From Planctomycetota bacterium (GTDB lineage: Bacteria > Planctomycetota > Planctomycetia > Pirellulales > Pirellulaceae): a DNA stretch of 64,000 bases. Where the stretch lies: positions 24,556 to 88,555 of the forward strand of contig QWPJ01000072.1 of NCBI GenBank assembly GCA_003671195.1. The letters are read 5' to 3'. Of the stretch, positions 53,848 through 62,215 are shown piece after piece. Every line of letters begins with the position of its first letter. Position 1 is the stretch's first letter. The translations under genes and the position numbers were made by a program. The notes beneath the pieces were generated by a model. It made no database searches. It was not told the origin of the DNA and saw only the letters and a program-made list of their open reading frames with translations.

Positions 53848-55275
53848 TCAAACCGCGTCTTGATGGACGACCGTGACAACCGCTTGGCTTGCTTTTCCGT
53901 CAGGTGTTCGGAGGGTGTAAGCGAATTGATCACCTGACCTGACGTTGTAGGCCCCTAAAAAACCCGGTGTGTAGACAATTTTGCGGGTCACAGGGTCCCA
54001 CTCGACGGTCGCATCGGAATAGGCCCATGGCGTAATTTCAACAGTGATCTCTCCTGGGTTGGCCGCGAAAGCTTTCAAATCGTCGTTCGACAAAACATCC
54101 AGCAACACAGGCGTTGTGCGGCTAACCGAAGCGAAGTAATCGTCGAGAGCAACAGGATCCACGGCACTGGGCTGCTTGGTTGTCTTCAGAAGCGTCGAGG
54201 TATGCACCGAGCCGTAGTTGACTCCGATGCTGCTGTATAGGAATGCAGAGCCGTTGAGTCGAATGCCGGTTTGCGAGGAGTAACCGTCGGCGGGCTTAAA
54301 GTAGAGGTTCGCGAGGATTCGGTTCACGTCGGCGATATCGCCGAACATCCATAAGCCGTTGGATGCGGGATATACTCCCAATTCACTAGAGTTGCGTGAA
54401 AGCAGTTCTCCTACAAATCGCTGGCCGACCGAGAAGCCCTCTGTAAACTCCCACGAGAGGTAAACTCCTGCCTTGGCACCGGCAAAACCAGAATAGTCGA
54501 TCTGGATCAATGGGGAGAAATCCGCACCCCGGAAATTGAGTTCTTGCCCTGCGGAGCCTTCGACGCTCTCTGGCATACGCAACTCGAAACGGACCGATTC
54601 ATCCACCTGAACTTCGTACTTAATCGCAGCAAAAGCCGTCGACCGACGGCCATCGCTCGATTCGATCATGTATAGGAATCGGTCGTAGTTGGCGCTCGAT
54701 TCGTTCGGGGTGTATACCACCACCATCTTGTCTGGGTCGCTCGTCGATGCTCGAACAGCGACAGTTCCTGTTCCAGGCATTCCGAGATCGACGATCCTAA
54801 GACCTTCTCCGATATCATTCTTTAGAACATCGATCTCGATCTGAGGTTTCTCTGCTGCATCGGACGCGACATAGACGAGTTCCCCATCGTCCACAGCCGT
54901 CACCTCACTTTGAGTGTCTTCGCCCGAACCACCTCGGGGGAAAAACGATGGCATGTAAGCAATAAATCCCTCGTTGATCGTGTCGATGACCACCAACGCG
55001 TCGATCGGGCTGACCGAGCCGTCGTTGTTGGTATCGGCCATCATCGACATGCTAGAATCGATGCCTCGGTCCGATCGATTCAATTCATCGATAACCGCCA
55101 ATGCATCGATGGGCGAAGCAAACCCGTCCATGTTGACATCCGATGGATTCAACCAATTGTGACGGGCCTCGATGAACCCATCGACGGCCATCAAGGCCCT
55201 CGACTCAAGTCGCTCCAAAACCAATCGCCGCCGTGAAGTGTCCTTAGCCGATTTTTTCTTCGATGCATTGGGCAT
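53848..55275 (-). CDS. Surface protein with LEPR-type sorting signal, two dockerin repeats and Ig-like/cadherin-like domains
   Basis: 475 residues from the ATG at 55275; other in-frame ATGs at 55287 and 55296 are possible. The N-terminus RRRLVLERLESRALMA (15-30) is the LEPR-like sorting signal common in planctomycete surface proteins. Two dockerin/EF-hand repeats follow: DVNMDGFASPIDALAVIDEL (47-66) and DTNNDGSVSPIDALVVIDTI (81-100). The rest contains tandem Ig-like/VCBS-type segments with EIDVLKNDIGEGLRI and VLLDVLSNDDLKAF. It is probably displayed on the cell surface and may bind calcium or other proteins. No enzyme motif was seen. Confidence 0.83.
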   Translation of the reverse strand: MPNASKKKSAKDTSRRRLVLERLESRALMAVDGFIEARHNWLNPSDVNMDGFASPIDALAVIDELNRSDRGIDSSMSMMADTNNDGSVSPIDALVVIDTINEGFIAYMPSFFPRGGSGEDTQSEVTAVDDGELVYVASDAAEKPQIEIDVLKNDIGEGLRIVDLGMPGTGTVAVRASTSDPDKMVVVYTPNESSANYDRFLYMIESSDGRRSTAFAAIKYEVQVDESVRFELRMPESVEGSAGQELNFRGADFSPLIQIDYSGFAGAKAGVYLSWEFTEGFSVGQRFVGELLSRNSSELGVYPASNGLWMFGDIADVNRILANLYFKPADGYSSQTGIRLNGSAFLYSSIGVNYGSVHTSTLLKTTKQPSAVDPVALDDYFASVSRTTPVLLDVLSNDDLKAFAANPGEITVEITPWAYSDATVEWDPVTRKIVYTPGFLGAYNVRSGDQFAYTLRTPDGKASQAVVTVVHQDAV

Positions 55276-55610
55276 AGCTAACTCCATAAACTCCATAGAC
55301 AGAGTGGCGTACTTGTACCCCGGAAAAGTCGTCTTTCTCATCTCGACGCAATATGATAACGCGGCGTCAACTGGAAAAATAACAAAACACTCATTTTGAG
55401 GCCAGATGCAAATGGCAAGTACCGGGCAAAAGATCCCCATTGCGTTTAACAGTCAGCCGCAAGCGTACTGGATCATTGCCATCTACGAGGGCCTGTACGC
55501 CTGCGGCTGACTGTTTAACAAGTTCAGGCGTCCAACTCGATCCACCCAAGGCCTTTGTGCCCCCAAGAGCAACTTATTGCACCCCCATCTGCTCTGAGAT
55601 TTCTCGTTGG
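55276..55610. other. Intergenic region with inverted repeat (335 bases)
   Basis: Separates the dockerin protein gene from the IlvD-type gene, both on the minus strand. It contains the 76-bp inverted-repeat element at 55444-55519 and must hold the promoter of the dockerin gene. Frames through it do not look coding. Confidence 0.5.
55444..55519. repeat. Long inverted repeat, 25-bp arms with 26-bp spacer
   Basis: The left arm (55444-55468) starts GTTTAACAGTCAGCCGC and ends AAGCGTAC; the right arm (55495-55519) starts GTACGCCTGCGGC and ends TGACTGTTTAAC. The arms are complementary at all but about two to three positions. The stem is too long for a simple terminator and no T-run follows directly; it looks like a dispersed palindromic element (REP- or MITE-like). 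No second copy was seen in the window. Confidence 0.75.
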
Positions 55611-57338
55611 TTAGAAGATATCCGGCTCTTTTCCATAATCACCACCTTCGAGAAAATCGAAATCGCATCCCCGGTCGGCTTGTGTCACGTGCTTGGTGTA
55701 GAGCCAGGTATAGCCTCGGGAAGCATGCTCAGGGGCCGGGCTCCATTGCGACTTGCGCTCGGCGAGAATTTCCTCGGATACCATAAGCGATATGCGTCGA
55801 GCCGGAACATCGAGTTCGATGATATCGCCGGTTTGTACCCAGGCTAAGGGACCGCCTAGACGCGACTCCGGAGAGACGTGCAGGACACAGGTTCCGTAGC
55901 TCGTTCCGCTCATCCGAGCATCGGAGATTCGGACCATATCGCGCACTCCAGCCTTGAGCAGTTTCTCCGGGATCGGAAGCATCCCCCATTCGGGGAATCC
56001 CGGAGCGCCAAGGGGACCGGCATCTTTGAGGACCAGAACCGAATCGGCCGTGACGGGCAAATCAGGATCGTGGATCCGCTTTTTGAGATCCGGATAGTTT
56101 TCGAAAACCACCGCTGGACCTCGGTGTTGAAGCAGCCGCGCCGTTGAGGCAGAAGCTTTGATCACACAACCATTAGGCGCCAAATTCCCCCGCAATACAC
56201 AGGTCCCTCCTTGTTCGACGATCGGGTTGCTCGGCGTGCGAATCACGTCGGGGTCAATCACTTGCGCTTGGGCAATCGAGTCGGCCAGAGTCCGACCATC
56301 GACGAGCTTTGCCGACGTATCGAGCAGTTCCTGCAATCCGCTCCAGAGCGCGCGCAAACCACCGGCCCTATGGAAATCCTCCATCAAGTACTTACCGCTC
56401 GGGCGAATATTCGCAACGACTGGAACTTGCCTGGACCAAGCATCGAAATCATCCAAAGTGACTTTGAGGCCGGCTCGGCCAGCCATGGCAATCAGGTGCA
56501 CGATGGCGTTGGTCGACCCGCCGATCGCCAGTTGCGTGATCATGGCATTGGCAAACGAGCCGGCCGATAGCAACCGCGAGGGTTTCCGATCGGTCCAGGC
56601 TAGTTCGACGGCGAGTCGGCCTGTAGCGACGGCAAGTCGGGAGTGTTCTGCCACGACGGCCGGGATGGAGCTAGCTCCCGGCAGGGTCAACCCGAGGGCT
56701 TCGGCGATGCAGGCCATGGTCGAGGCGGTGCCCATGGTCATGCAAGTTCCCGCCGAGCGGGCGATGCAGTTCTCGATTTCTTTCCATTCACCGTCGCATA
56801 GGTTCCCTGCGCAGCGCTCTGCCCAGTACTTCCAAGCGTCGGTGCCGCTGCCCAAGGTCGTATCGCGCCAATGGGCATTGAGCATCGGACCGGCTGGAAG
56901 GAAAACACTCGGGATATCGGCGCTCAGAGCGCCCATGAGCATCGCCGGAACCGTCTTATCGCACCCCCCCATCAAAACCGCAGCATCGATGGGGTGGCAC
57001 CGCAGGACCTCTTCGGTCTCCATCGCCAGCAGGTTGCGATAGAGCATGGTGGTGGGTTTCATAAGCATTTCGCCCAAGCTCATGACAGGGATTTCCACTG
57101 GAAATCCTCCGGCTTGGAGCACCCCGCGTTTGACCTCTTGAACCCGCTCGCGGAAATGCGAGTGGCAGGTATTCATCTCGCTCCAGGTATTGAGCACACC
57201 GACGATCGGTTTGTTCTCGAAGTCTTGGTCGTCGAGCCCCATCCCTTTGAATCGCGATCGGTGTCCGAAGCTGCGTAGATCATCCGGTCCGAACCAGCGA
57301 TGGGAACGGAGTTTACTGGGGTCGTTTACTGGGGTCAT
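55611..57338 (-). CDS. IlvD/Edd family sugar-acid dehydratase (arabonate dehydratase type)
   Basis: 575 residues. An Fe-S dehydratase. The N-terminus RSHRWFGPDDLRSFGHRSRF and IVGVLNTWSEMNTCHSHFRE resembles L-arabonate/D-galactonate-type dehydratases more than true dihydroxyacid dehydratase. The Fe-S cysteines are in NTCHSH, MGGCDKT and GTCMTMGTAS; GGSTNAIVHLIAMAGRAG, DARMSGTSYGTCVLHVSPES and GGPLAWVQTGD are family signatures. It probably dehydrates a sugar acid to its 2-keto-3-deoxy form. The first codons overlap a 13-bp tandem duplication. It is the last gene after upp, with a 49-base gap. Confidence 0.88.
   Translation of the reverse strand: MTPVNDPSKLRSHRWFGPDDLRSFGHRSRFKGMGLDDQDFENKPIVGVLNTWSEMNTCHSHFRERVQEVKRGVLQAGGFPVEIPVMSLGEMLMKPTTMLYRNLLAMETEEVLRCHPIDAAVLMGGCDKTVPAMLMGALSADIPSVFLPAGPMLNAHWRDTTLGSGTDAWKYWAERCAGNLCDGEWKEIENCIARSAGTCMTMGTASTMACIAEALGLTLPGASSIPAVVAEHSRLAVATGRLAVELAWTDRKPSRLLSAGSFANAMITQLAIGGSTNAIVHLIAMAGRAGLKVTLDDFDAWSRQVPVVANIRPSGKYLMEDFHRAGGLRALWSGLQELLDTSAKLVDGRTLADSIAQAQVIDPDVIRTPSNPIVEQGGTCVLRGNLAPNGCVIKASASTARLLQHRGPAVVFENYPDLKKRIHDPDLPVTADSVLVLKDAGPLGAPGFPEWGMLPIPEKLLKAGVRDMVRISDARMSGTSYGTCVLHVSPESRLGGPLAWVQTGDIIELDVPARRISLMVSEEILAERKSQWSPAPEHASRGYTWLYTKHVTQADRGCDFDFLEGGDYGKEPDIF
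57311..57336. repeat. 13-bp tandem duplication at the start of the IlvD-type gene
   Basis: GTTTACTGGGGTC occurs twice in a row (57311-57323, 57324-57336). On the minus strand it gives the repeated protein start MTPVNDPSK and places the repeats directly next to the start codon at 57338. It may be a recent slippage event affecting the N-terminus. Confidence 0.7.
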
Positions 57339-57387
57339 TCGGGGAGTTCATATTGGGATATGGGTCGCTGCGTTGGATTCTGAGTTT

Positions 57388-58017
57388 TTACTGTCTGGTA
57401 TTAAAAATACGATCGCCGGCATCGCCTAATCCCGGCACGATAAATTTCTGTTCGTTGAGCTCCTGATCAACCGCCCCAACATAGATGGATACATCGGGGT
57501 GCTCCTCGTGCAAAGCGCGGATCCCCTCGGGGGCCGCGATGACGCTCAGGACACGCACGTCGGTAACGCCCCAGCGTTTCAAGGCCGCGACGGCCACGCG
57601 GATCGAACCACCTGTAGCGAGCATCGGGTCGAGCACAAAGCCCACCTGGGCCGGATCGTCCTTGGGAAGCTTACTGTAGTATTCGATCGGCTTGGCGGTC
57701 TGCTCGTCACGGTACATTCCCAAGTGCCAGACTTCGGCATTTGGGATCAGTTCGAGGATTGGTTCGACGAGTCCGAGTCCAGCTCGAAGGATCGGGATAA
57801 TTGCGATGCGCTGAGCGATTCTCGAGACCCGCATCCGAGTCAGCGGGGTATCGATTTCGAACTCGGTTAAGCTCAAGTCTTCGGTGGCCCGGACGGCCAG
57901 GAGCATCGAGAGCAATCGGATTTGGTTGCGGAAAAGCACCGATGGGGTCGATCGATCTCTGAGGATGGCCAAATGGTGTTTTGCCAAGGGGTGATGCAAT
58001 TCGACGATCTTGGACAT
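57388..58017 (-). CDS. upp: Uracil phosphoribosyltransferase
   Basis: 209 residues, standard. Salvages uracil with PRPP to UMP in the cytoplasm. HHPLAKHHLAILRDRSTPSV at the N-terminus, IPILRAGLGLVEPILELIPN, VGFVLDPMLATGGSIRVAVA (the PRPP-binding loop) and the C-terminal VPGLGDAGDRIFNT are diagnostic. It lies 14 bases after the VWA protein stop and 49 bases before the IlvD-type gene; no functional link with either is evident. Confidence 0.97.
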   Translation of the reverse strand: MSKIVELHHPLAKHHLAILRDRSTPSVLFRNQIRLLSMLLAVRATEDLSLTEFEIDTPLTRMRVSRIAQRIAIIPILRAGLGLVEPILELIPNAEVWHLGMYRDEQTAKPIEYYSKLPKDDPAQVGFVLDPMLATGGSIRVAVAALKRWGVTDVRVLSVIAAPEGIRALHEEHPDVSIYVGAVDQELNEQKFIVPGLGDAGDRIFNTRQ

Positions 58018-58031
58018 TCTCTATGAACTTT

Positions 58032-59105
58032 CTATTCGAGTCCTGAAATATCGATGTAGCGATAGGTACCGCGGTTGCGTTCGGCAAGTTCGCGGATCCA
58101 AGTTCCATCGTTGGGGGCCGGTCCACGATTGAATTGGATGGTATGGATGGTCGTCGAGGATCGGTCGGCGCGATTTTGGATTTCGACCAGTTGCGATTCG
58201 GTGAGCGAAGGCTCGGCCGCGTCGGTAAGAAAAAACAGCACGTCCGGAGCATAGGATAGCCCCATTTTAAGTCCGGGGATGTGCTCGGTACCCCCTGAAG
58301 GTTTGATGGCTTTGACGAAACGCGAAGCCTTTTCTTTGTTGGTATCGTTGGCTGCAAGGAGTCTGCCACCGGATGCCCCGTTGCTGAGCGATCCCGGAGA
58401 TTCATTGTAGAAGACGATTTGAAATTGGTTCTTCTCGGCTAACGAAGCGATGCTTTTGAGCAACTCACTTCGAGCAAACCGCATCGGCGCCCCATCGAAT
58501 TCTTCCATCGATGCCGAGCGATCAAGAACGTACACGAAATTGGATCCAGAGCCCCGAAGCCCCATAAAGGTGGCCGAGCTCGAGGCCCCTTGGCCTTGAC
58601 CGCTGTTTCCTAGGGTTGATGACCCCTGAATCCCCGTTCCCGAAATACCTTGGCCTAGCTTCCCCACCGCGTTGGAGGTCGCACCGGTGTCGGCCGAATA
58701 TCCGATCAGATCCTTAGTCAGTTCGCTCAGGTCCACCGGGGCGGCCGTCTCGGCTCGAGCCGCTTGCATCGCCGAGCTCGCCGGTTTGCTTCCCGAGTTG
58801 CTATCGGTCAAGGAGTACAGATCGCCGGTCTTGGCTTCGTGGAAAACAGCGATCCCGACCGGGCGGTCGATCAGGTCACCCGTCCCGCGTCGGGTTGGCT
58901 GCCAGAGCAAAGCCAGTGCGGTCAACAAGATCGTATGAACTGCCGAGCTGATCATCCAGGCTCTGGCTCCCCTCCAGGCGTTGGGCCTGTAAGCAAAACC
59001 CTCGTTATTGCGACGGACCATCAATTTCCCAGCACCTAGCGCAGGCACAGGTGGCTCGCATGGGGGGATGGGGCTTGAAGATTCCAACGAGGGGGACTCT
59101 GGCAT
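58032..59105 (-). CDS. Membrane-anchored von Willebrand factor A domain protein
   Basis: 357 residues. One membrane helix near residues 49-68 (AWMISSAVHTILLTALALLW) follows a proline-rich cytoplasmic N-terminus. A low-complexity Gly/Ser/Gln linker (GQGISGTGIQGSSTLGNSGQ) leads to a VWA domain with the MIDAS motif DRSAS (in VYVLDRSASMEEF), SGGTEHIPGL and FLTDAAEPSL. Such proteins are frequent in planctomycetes and probably bind metal-dependent ligands in the periplasm. Function unknown. It is the first gene of a minus-strand run with upp and the IlvD-type gene. Confidence 0.88.
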   Translation of the reverse strand: MPESPSLESSSPIPPCEPPVPALGAGKLMVRRNNEGFAYRPNAWRGARAWMISSAVHTILLTALALLWQPTRRGTGDLIDRPVGIAVFHEAKTGDLYSLTDSNSGSKPASSAMQAARAETAAPVDLSELTKDLIGYSADTGATSNAVGKLGQGISGTGIQGSSTLGNSGQGQGASSSATFMGLRGSGSNFVYVLDRSASMEEFDGAPMRFARSELLKSIASLAEKNQFQIVFYNESPGSLSNGASGGRLLAANDTNKEKASRFVKAIKPSGGTEHIPGLKMGLSYAPDVLFFLTDAAEPSLTESQLVEIQNRADRSSTTIHTIQFNRGPAPNDGTWIRELAERNRGTYRYIDISGLE

Positions 59106-59248
59106 GGCTCAGCGGGTTGGCATTTCGAAGGAAAATTGAGGATCCAGCGATCGGGGTCCGGTAGAATGATATAGTATAGGACGCTTGTTTACAGGCTTGG
59201 AAGCCTTCAGGCAAAAACCCTTTTTTCTACGTACAACGAGGTTCCCTC

Positions 59249-59803
59249 ATGAAGCGCTTGGTCATTGGTTGCTGGCTTGCCGCATCGCTCCTTTGGGCAA
59301 ATACGCTCTTGGGTCAGACGGCTGATTCATCCAAAGAAGCTGCAACGAAACAGGAAATCAAGGAAAAGGAGGAGGAGATCACCGCCAAGGTCACCAAAGT
59401 GATCGATGGCGATTCGATCAAAGTCCGCTCGGCCGAGGGCAAAGAGTACGAGGTCCAGCTCGAGGGGACCGATGCACCAGAGGCCAAACAAGAGTACGGC
59501 AAGGAGTCCAGCGACGCTTTGAAAAAGTTGCTTTTTGACTCCGATGTACGGGTCACTTGGAAAAAGAAAGACAATTTCGAGAGGCCATTGGCTCAAGTCT
59601 ACCGGGGCGAAACACACGTCAACGCCGAAATGATCCGCTCCGGAAACGCTTGGCATTTCAAACGCTACAACCAGTCCAAGGCCTTGGCAGATCTGGAGAT
59701 TGAGGCGAAAAATGAGAAACGCGGACTTTGGAAAGCCGAAAACCCAGTCGCCCCCTGGGACTATCGAAAAGAAAACCGCACTCCCGATAAACCTGATCGA
59801 TAG
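59249..59803 (+). CDS. Secreted thermonuclease (SNase)-like protein with altered active-site Arg
   Basis: 184 residues. The signal peptide MKRLVIGCWLAASLLWANTL is followed by a Lys/Glu-rich stretch and a staphylococcal nuclease-like OB-fold domain (about 43-172): VTKVIDGDSIKVR, EYEVQLEGTDAPEAKQEYGK, ERPLAQVYRGETHVNAEMIR and NEKRGLWKAENPVAPWDYRK. In active nucleases the second strand reads VRLxGxDTPE; here the Arg equivalent is Gln70, while Asp75, Glu78 and a candidate for the second Arg (R112) are kept. Nuclease activity may be reduced or changed. The gene stands alone, divergent from the VWA protein gene. Confidence 0.87.
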   Translation: MKRLVIGCWLAASLLWANTLLGQTADSSKEAATKQEIKEKEEEITAKVTKVIDGDSIKVRSAEGKEYEVQLEGTDAPEAKQEYGKESSDALKKLLFDSDVRVTWKKKDNFERPLAQVYRGETHVNAEMIRSGNAWHFKRYNQSKALADLEIEAKNEKRGLWKAENPVAPWDYRKENRTPDKPDR

Positions 59804-60026
59804 CCCAAGCTGCATCGGTTAGACCTGCCCAAAATCCGCTCAAGCGGATACACTTCCTGCGGAAATAGCTCGATCGACCGAAGACTGCCCCGAATGCCTC
59901 TATGCGATTCTCCTACTCGATCCGACCAATCAATTCGTCTTGCCAACCTCCGGAATGCCCCAGAGGGTCGCTTCGTCGTTCCTATATGGGTAATTCATCG
60001 ATGGGCACGCTGGTTCTGGAGGTCCG

Positions 60027-60779
60027 ATGAGACAGGCGTTGATCAGCGATATCCATGGCAATCTTGAAGCTCTAAACGCAGTGCTTGGCGACATCAACTC
60101 GCAGTCGATCGATGAGCTCATCTGTTTGGGCGATGTTGTCGGATATGGCCCCAACCCAATCGAATGCTTAGAAATCGTGATGAAGAAAGCCAAACTGACG
60201 ATTTTGGGGAATCACGATCAAGCCACCGTGTTCGACCCCAACGGCTTTAACCCCATCGCCATGCGGGCGATCCTTTGGACCCGCGAGGAATTGGGCAAAG
60301 GCAACTCCAAGGCGGTCAATAAGCGTTGGGACTTCATCAATGATCTGCCCAGGTCGCATCAGATGGACAAGACGCTTTTTGTCCATGGATCGCCCTGCGA
60401 TGCGACCAACGAATATGTCTTCCCCGAAACAGCCTATGACAAAAACAAAATGGACCGCCTTTTCTCAAAGGTCCCCTTGTTCTGCTTCCAAGGCCATACG
60501 CACATCGCAGGGGTCTTTACCCCCGATCCGGGTTTCATCTACGCCGAGGAATGCGACCACAACTTTACCCTCGGACGCGAAAAACTGATGATCAATATCG
60601 GCAGCGTCGGCCAACCTCGCGATGAAGACCCTAGAGCTTGCTACACCATCGTCGACCAAGAAGCCAAAAAGGTTTTCTTTCGCAGAGTCCAGTACGATAT
60701 CGATACGACGATCGCCAAAATCTACAAAATTCCCGAACTGGATAACCAACTGGGGGACCGCTTGCGGTCAGGAAAATAA
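60027..60779 (+). CDS. Calcineurin-like metallophosphoesterase (copy 1)
   Basis: 250 residues with all metal-binding motifs of the YfcE/MJ0936-type family: SDIHGNLEALN (DxH, residues 8-10), CLGDVVGYGPNP (GDxxG), GNHDQA, VHGSP and GHTHIAGVF, ending in NIGSVGQPRDEDPRACY. It probably hydrolyses a phosphodiester or phosphomonoester in the cytoplasm; substrate unknown. A second copy follows after 36 bases, similar over the full length, so the pair arose by tandem duplication. Confidence 0.93.
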   Translation: MRQALISDIHGNLEALNAVLGDINSQSIDELICLGDVVGYGPNPIECLEIVMKKAKLTILGNHDQATVFDPNGFNPIAMRAILWTREELGKGNSKAVNKRWDFINDLPRSHQMDKTLFVHGSPCDATNEYVFPETAYDKNKMDRLFSKVPLFCFQGHTHIAGVFTPDPGFIYAEECDHNFTLGREKLMINIGSVGQPRDEDPRACYTIVDQEAKKVFFRRVQYDIDTTIAKIYKIPELDNQLGDRLRSGK

Positions 60780-60815
60780 GCCCAGCCCTCTGATGAAAAA
60801 CCGAAGGCATCCATC

Positions 60816-61562
60816 TTGAGAACCGCAATCCTCAGCGATATCCATGGCAATCTCGAAGCCCTCGAGGCGGTGCTCAAGGACATTGAGTCTCAAAATGTCG
60901 ACCGAATCATTTGCTTAGGCGATGTCATCGGGTACGGTCCAAACCCAAGGGAATGTTTGGACCTCGTCATGCAGATGTCCGTGTGCGTCATTGGCAACCA
61001 CGATTATGGAGCGGTCAACGATCCAGAGGGATTCAGCGCATCGGCCGAACGCGCCATTTTTTGGACCCGTCAACAAATCGAACAAAGCGAGAATCCCGAC
61101 GACGCCCGACGCCGAATCCTTTTCCTTCTGAAATTACCAAGGATTCATAGCCAGGACGGACTTCTGTTTGTCCACGGCTCGATCCGCGATCCAATCAATG
61201 AATACGTCTTTCCCGACGACATATTCAATCGCCGCAAGATGGAGAAACTCTTCGGTATGATCCAAACCTTTTGCTTCCAAGGGCATACCCACACCCCTGG
61301 GATTTTCACCCCCGATTACCAATTCCTTTCCCCCGACTCCTTCAACTACAGATACCGGCTTACCGAGCCCAAAGCGATGATCAACGTCGGAAGCGTTGGG
61401 CAACCACGGGACGAAGACTGGAGAAGTTGCTATGCAATCTTCGATCCACCCTTTCTGGAATATCGCCGAATCGAATACGACGTGGATGCAACCGCCGAGA
61501 AAATCTTCCAAATTCCTGAACTCGATCGCTTCCTCGGCGAACGGCTTTTCCGGGGGAATTGA
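60816..61562 (+). CDS. Calcineurin-like metallophosphoesterase (copy 2)
   Basis: 248 residues with a TTG start at 60816 that gives MRTAILSDIHGNLEALEAVL, matching the start of copy 1; GAAGG lies about 10 bases upstream. The motifs are conserved: DIHGN, CLGDVIGYGPNP, GNHDYGA, VHGSIRDP, GHTHTPGIF and NVGSVGQPRDEDWRSCY. The differences from copy 1 lie mainly in the middle helical part, so the substrate may differ. A DUF447 gene follows after 30 bases, probably on the same transcript. Confidence 0.92.
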   Translation: MRTAILSDIHGNLEALEAVLKDIESQNVDRIICLGDVIGYGPNPRECLDLVMQMSVCVIGNHDYGAVNDPEGFSASAERAIFWTRQQIEQSENPDDARRRILFLLKLPRIHSQDGLLFVHGSIRDPINEYVFPDDIFNRRKMEKLFGMIQTFCFQGHTHTPGIFTPDYQFLSPDSFNYRYRLTEPKAMINVGSVGQPRDEDWRSCYAIFDPPFLEYRRIEYDVDATAEKIFQIPELDRFLGERLFRGN

Positions 61563-61592
61563 GACCAATCCCCGGAACAGAGGGACCGACAA

Positions 61593-62165
61593 ATGATCCT
61601 CGAAGGCATCCTCACGACCGAATCGGCCGACGAGCGGATGCACGTATCGCCCATCGGACCGCATGTCGATCGTCGCTTGGAAACCTGGGTTCTTAAACCC
61701 TTCAAAACATCGACGACCTTCTCGAATCTACAACGGACCCATCGGGCTGTTTTCCATATCGTCGATGACGCGTTGCTCATGGTTCAGGCCGTCTTGGGAA
61801 TTTGCAATACCCAAGAAGGAACTCCCCGAGCCGATTACCAACCCTCGGTAGGCTGGGTACTTCGAAACGCATGCCGCGCCATTCCTCTCCAAATCCACCG
61901 ATGGGATCTATCAAACGATCGAGCTATCGCAGATTGCCGCGCCGCAGAGTGCATCGACATCCGCCCATTCTGGGGCTGGAATCGTGCAGCAAACAGCTTG
62001 CTCGAACTGTCGATCCTTTGGAGCAGACGCGAGATGGTCGAAAATGCCTTTCTCACTGAAGAATTCGAAAGACACAAAGTGGTGATCCAAAAGACCGCTG
62101 GGGACCGCGAGTTCGAAGCCCTTGCGCTCTTGGAGCGATCGTTAGCCGACCGCTCCAAAACATAG
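61593..62165 (+). CDS. DUF447 domain protein (flavin-nucleotide-binding-like)
   Basis: 190 residues, matching the DUF447 family by MILEGILTTESADERMHVSP, VLKPFKTSTTFSNLQRTHRA, VFHIVDDALLMVQAVLG and the C-terminal helical part NRAANSLLELSILWSRREMV. Related folds bind flavin nucleotides. In methanogens, methylotrophs and planctomycetes DUF447 genes are known near tetrahydromethanopterin-linked C1 genes; none is seen here, only the metallophosphoesterase pair upstream. Function unknown. Confidence 0.87.
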   Translation: MILEGILTTESADERMHVSPIGPHVDRRLETWVLKPFKTSTTFSNLQRTHRAVFHIVDDALLMVQAVLGICNTQEGTPRADYQPSVGWVLRNACRAIPLQIHRWDLSNDRAIADCRAAECIDIRPFWGWNRAANSLLELSILWSRREMVENAFLTEEFERHKVVIQKTAGDREFEALALLERSLADRSKT

Positions 62166-62215
62166 TGTCGCTCAAACGGACGGATCGATGCTGTGAGTGA
62201 GAATTTCTCTGCCGA

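Noticed and set aside
55444..55519. Rho-independent terminator after the IlvD-type gene
   Set aside because: The stem is 25 bp with a 26-base loop and no adjacent T-run; a repeat element fits better.
55611..57338. Dihydroxyacid dehydratase of branched-chain amino-acid synthesis (ilvD)
   Set aside because: The N-terminal segment RSHRWFGPDD and NTWSEMNTCHSHF are closer to sugar-acid dehydratases, and no ilv genes are near; kept as IlvD/Edd family.
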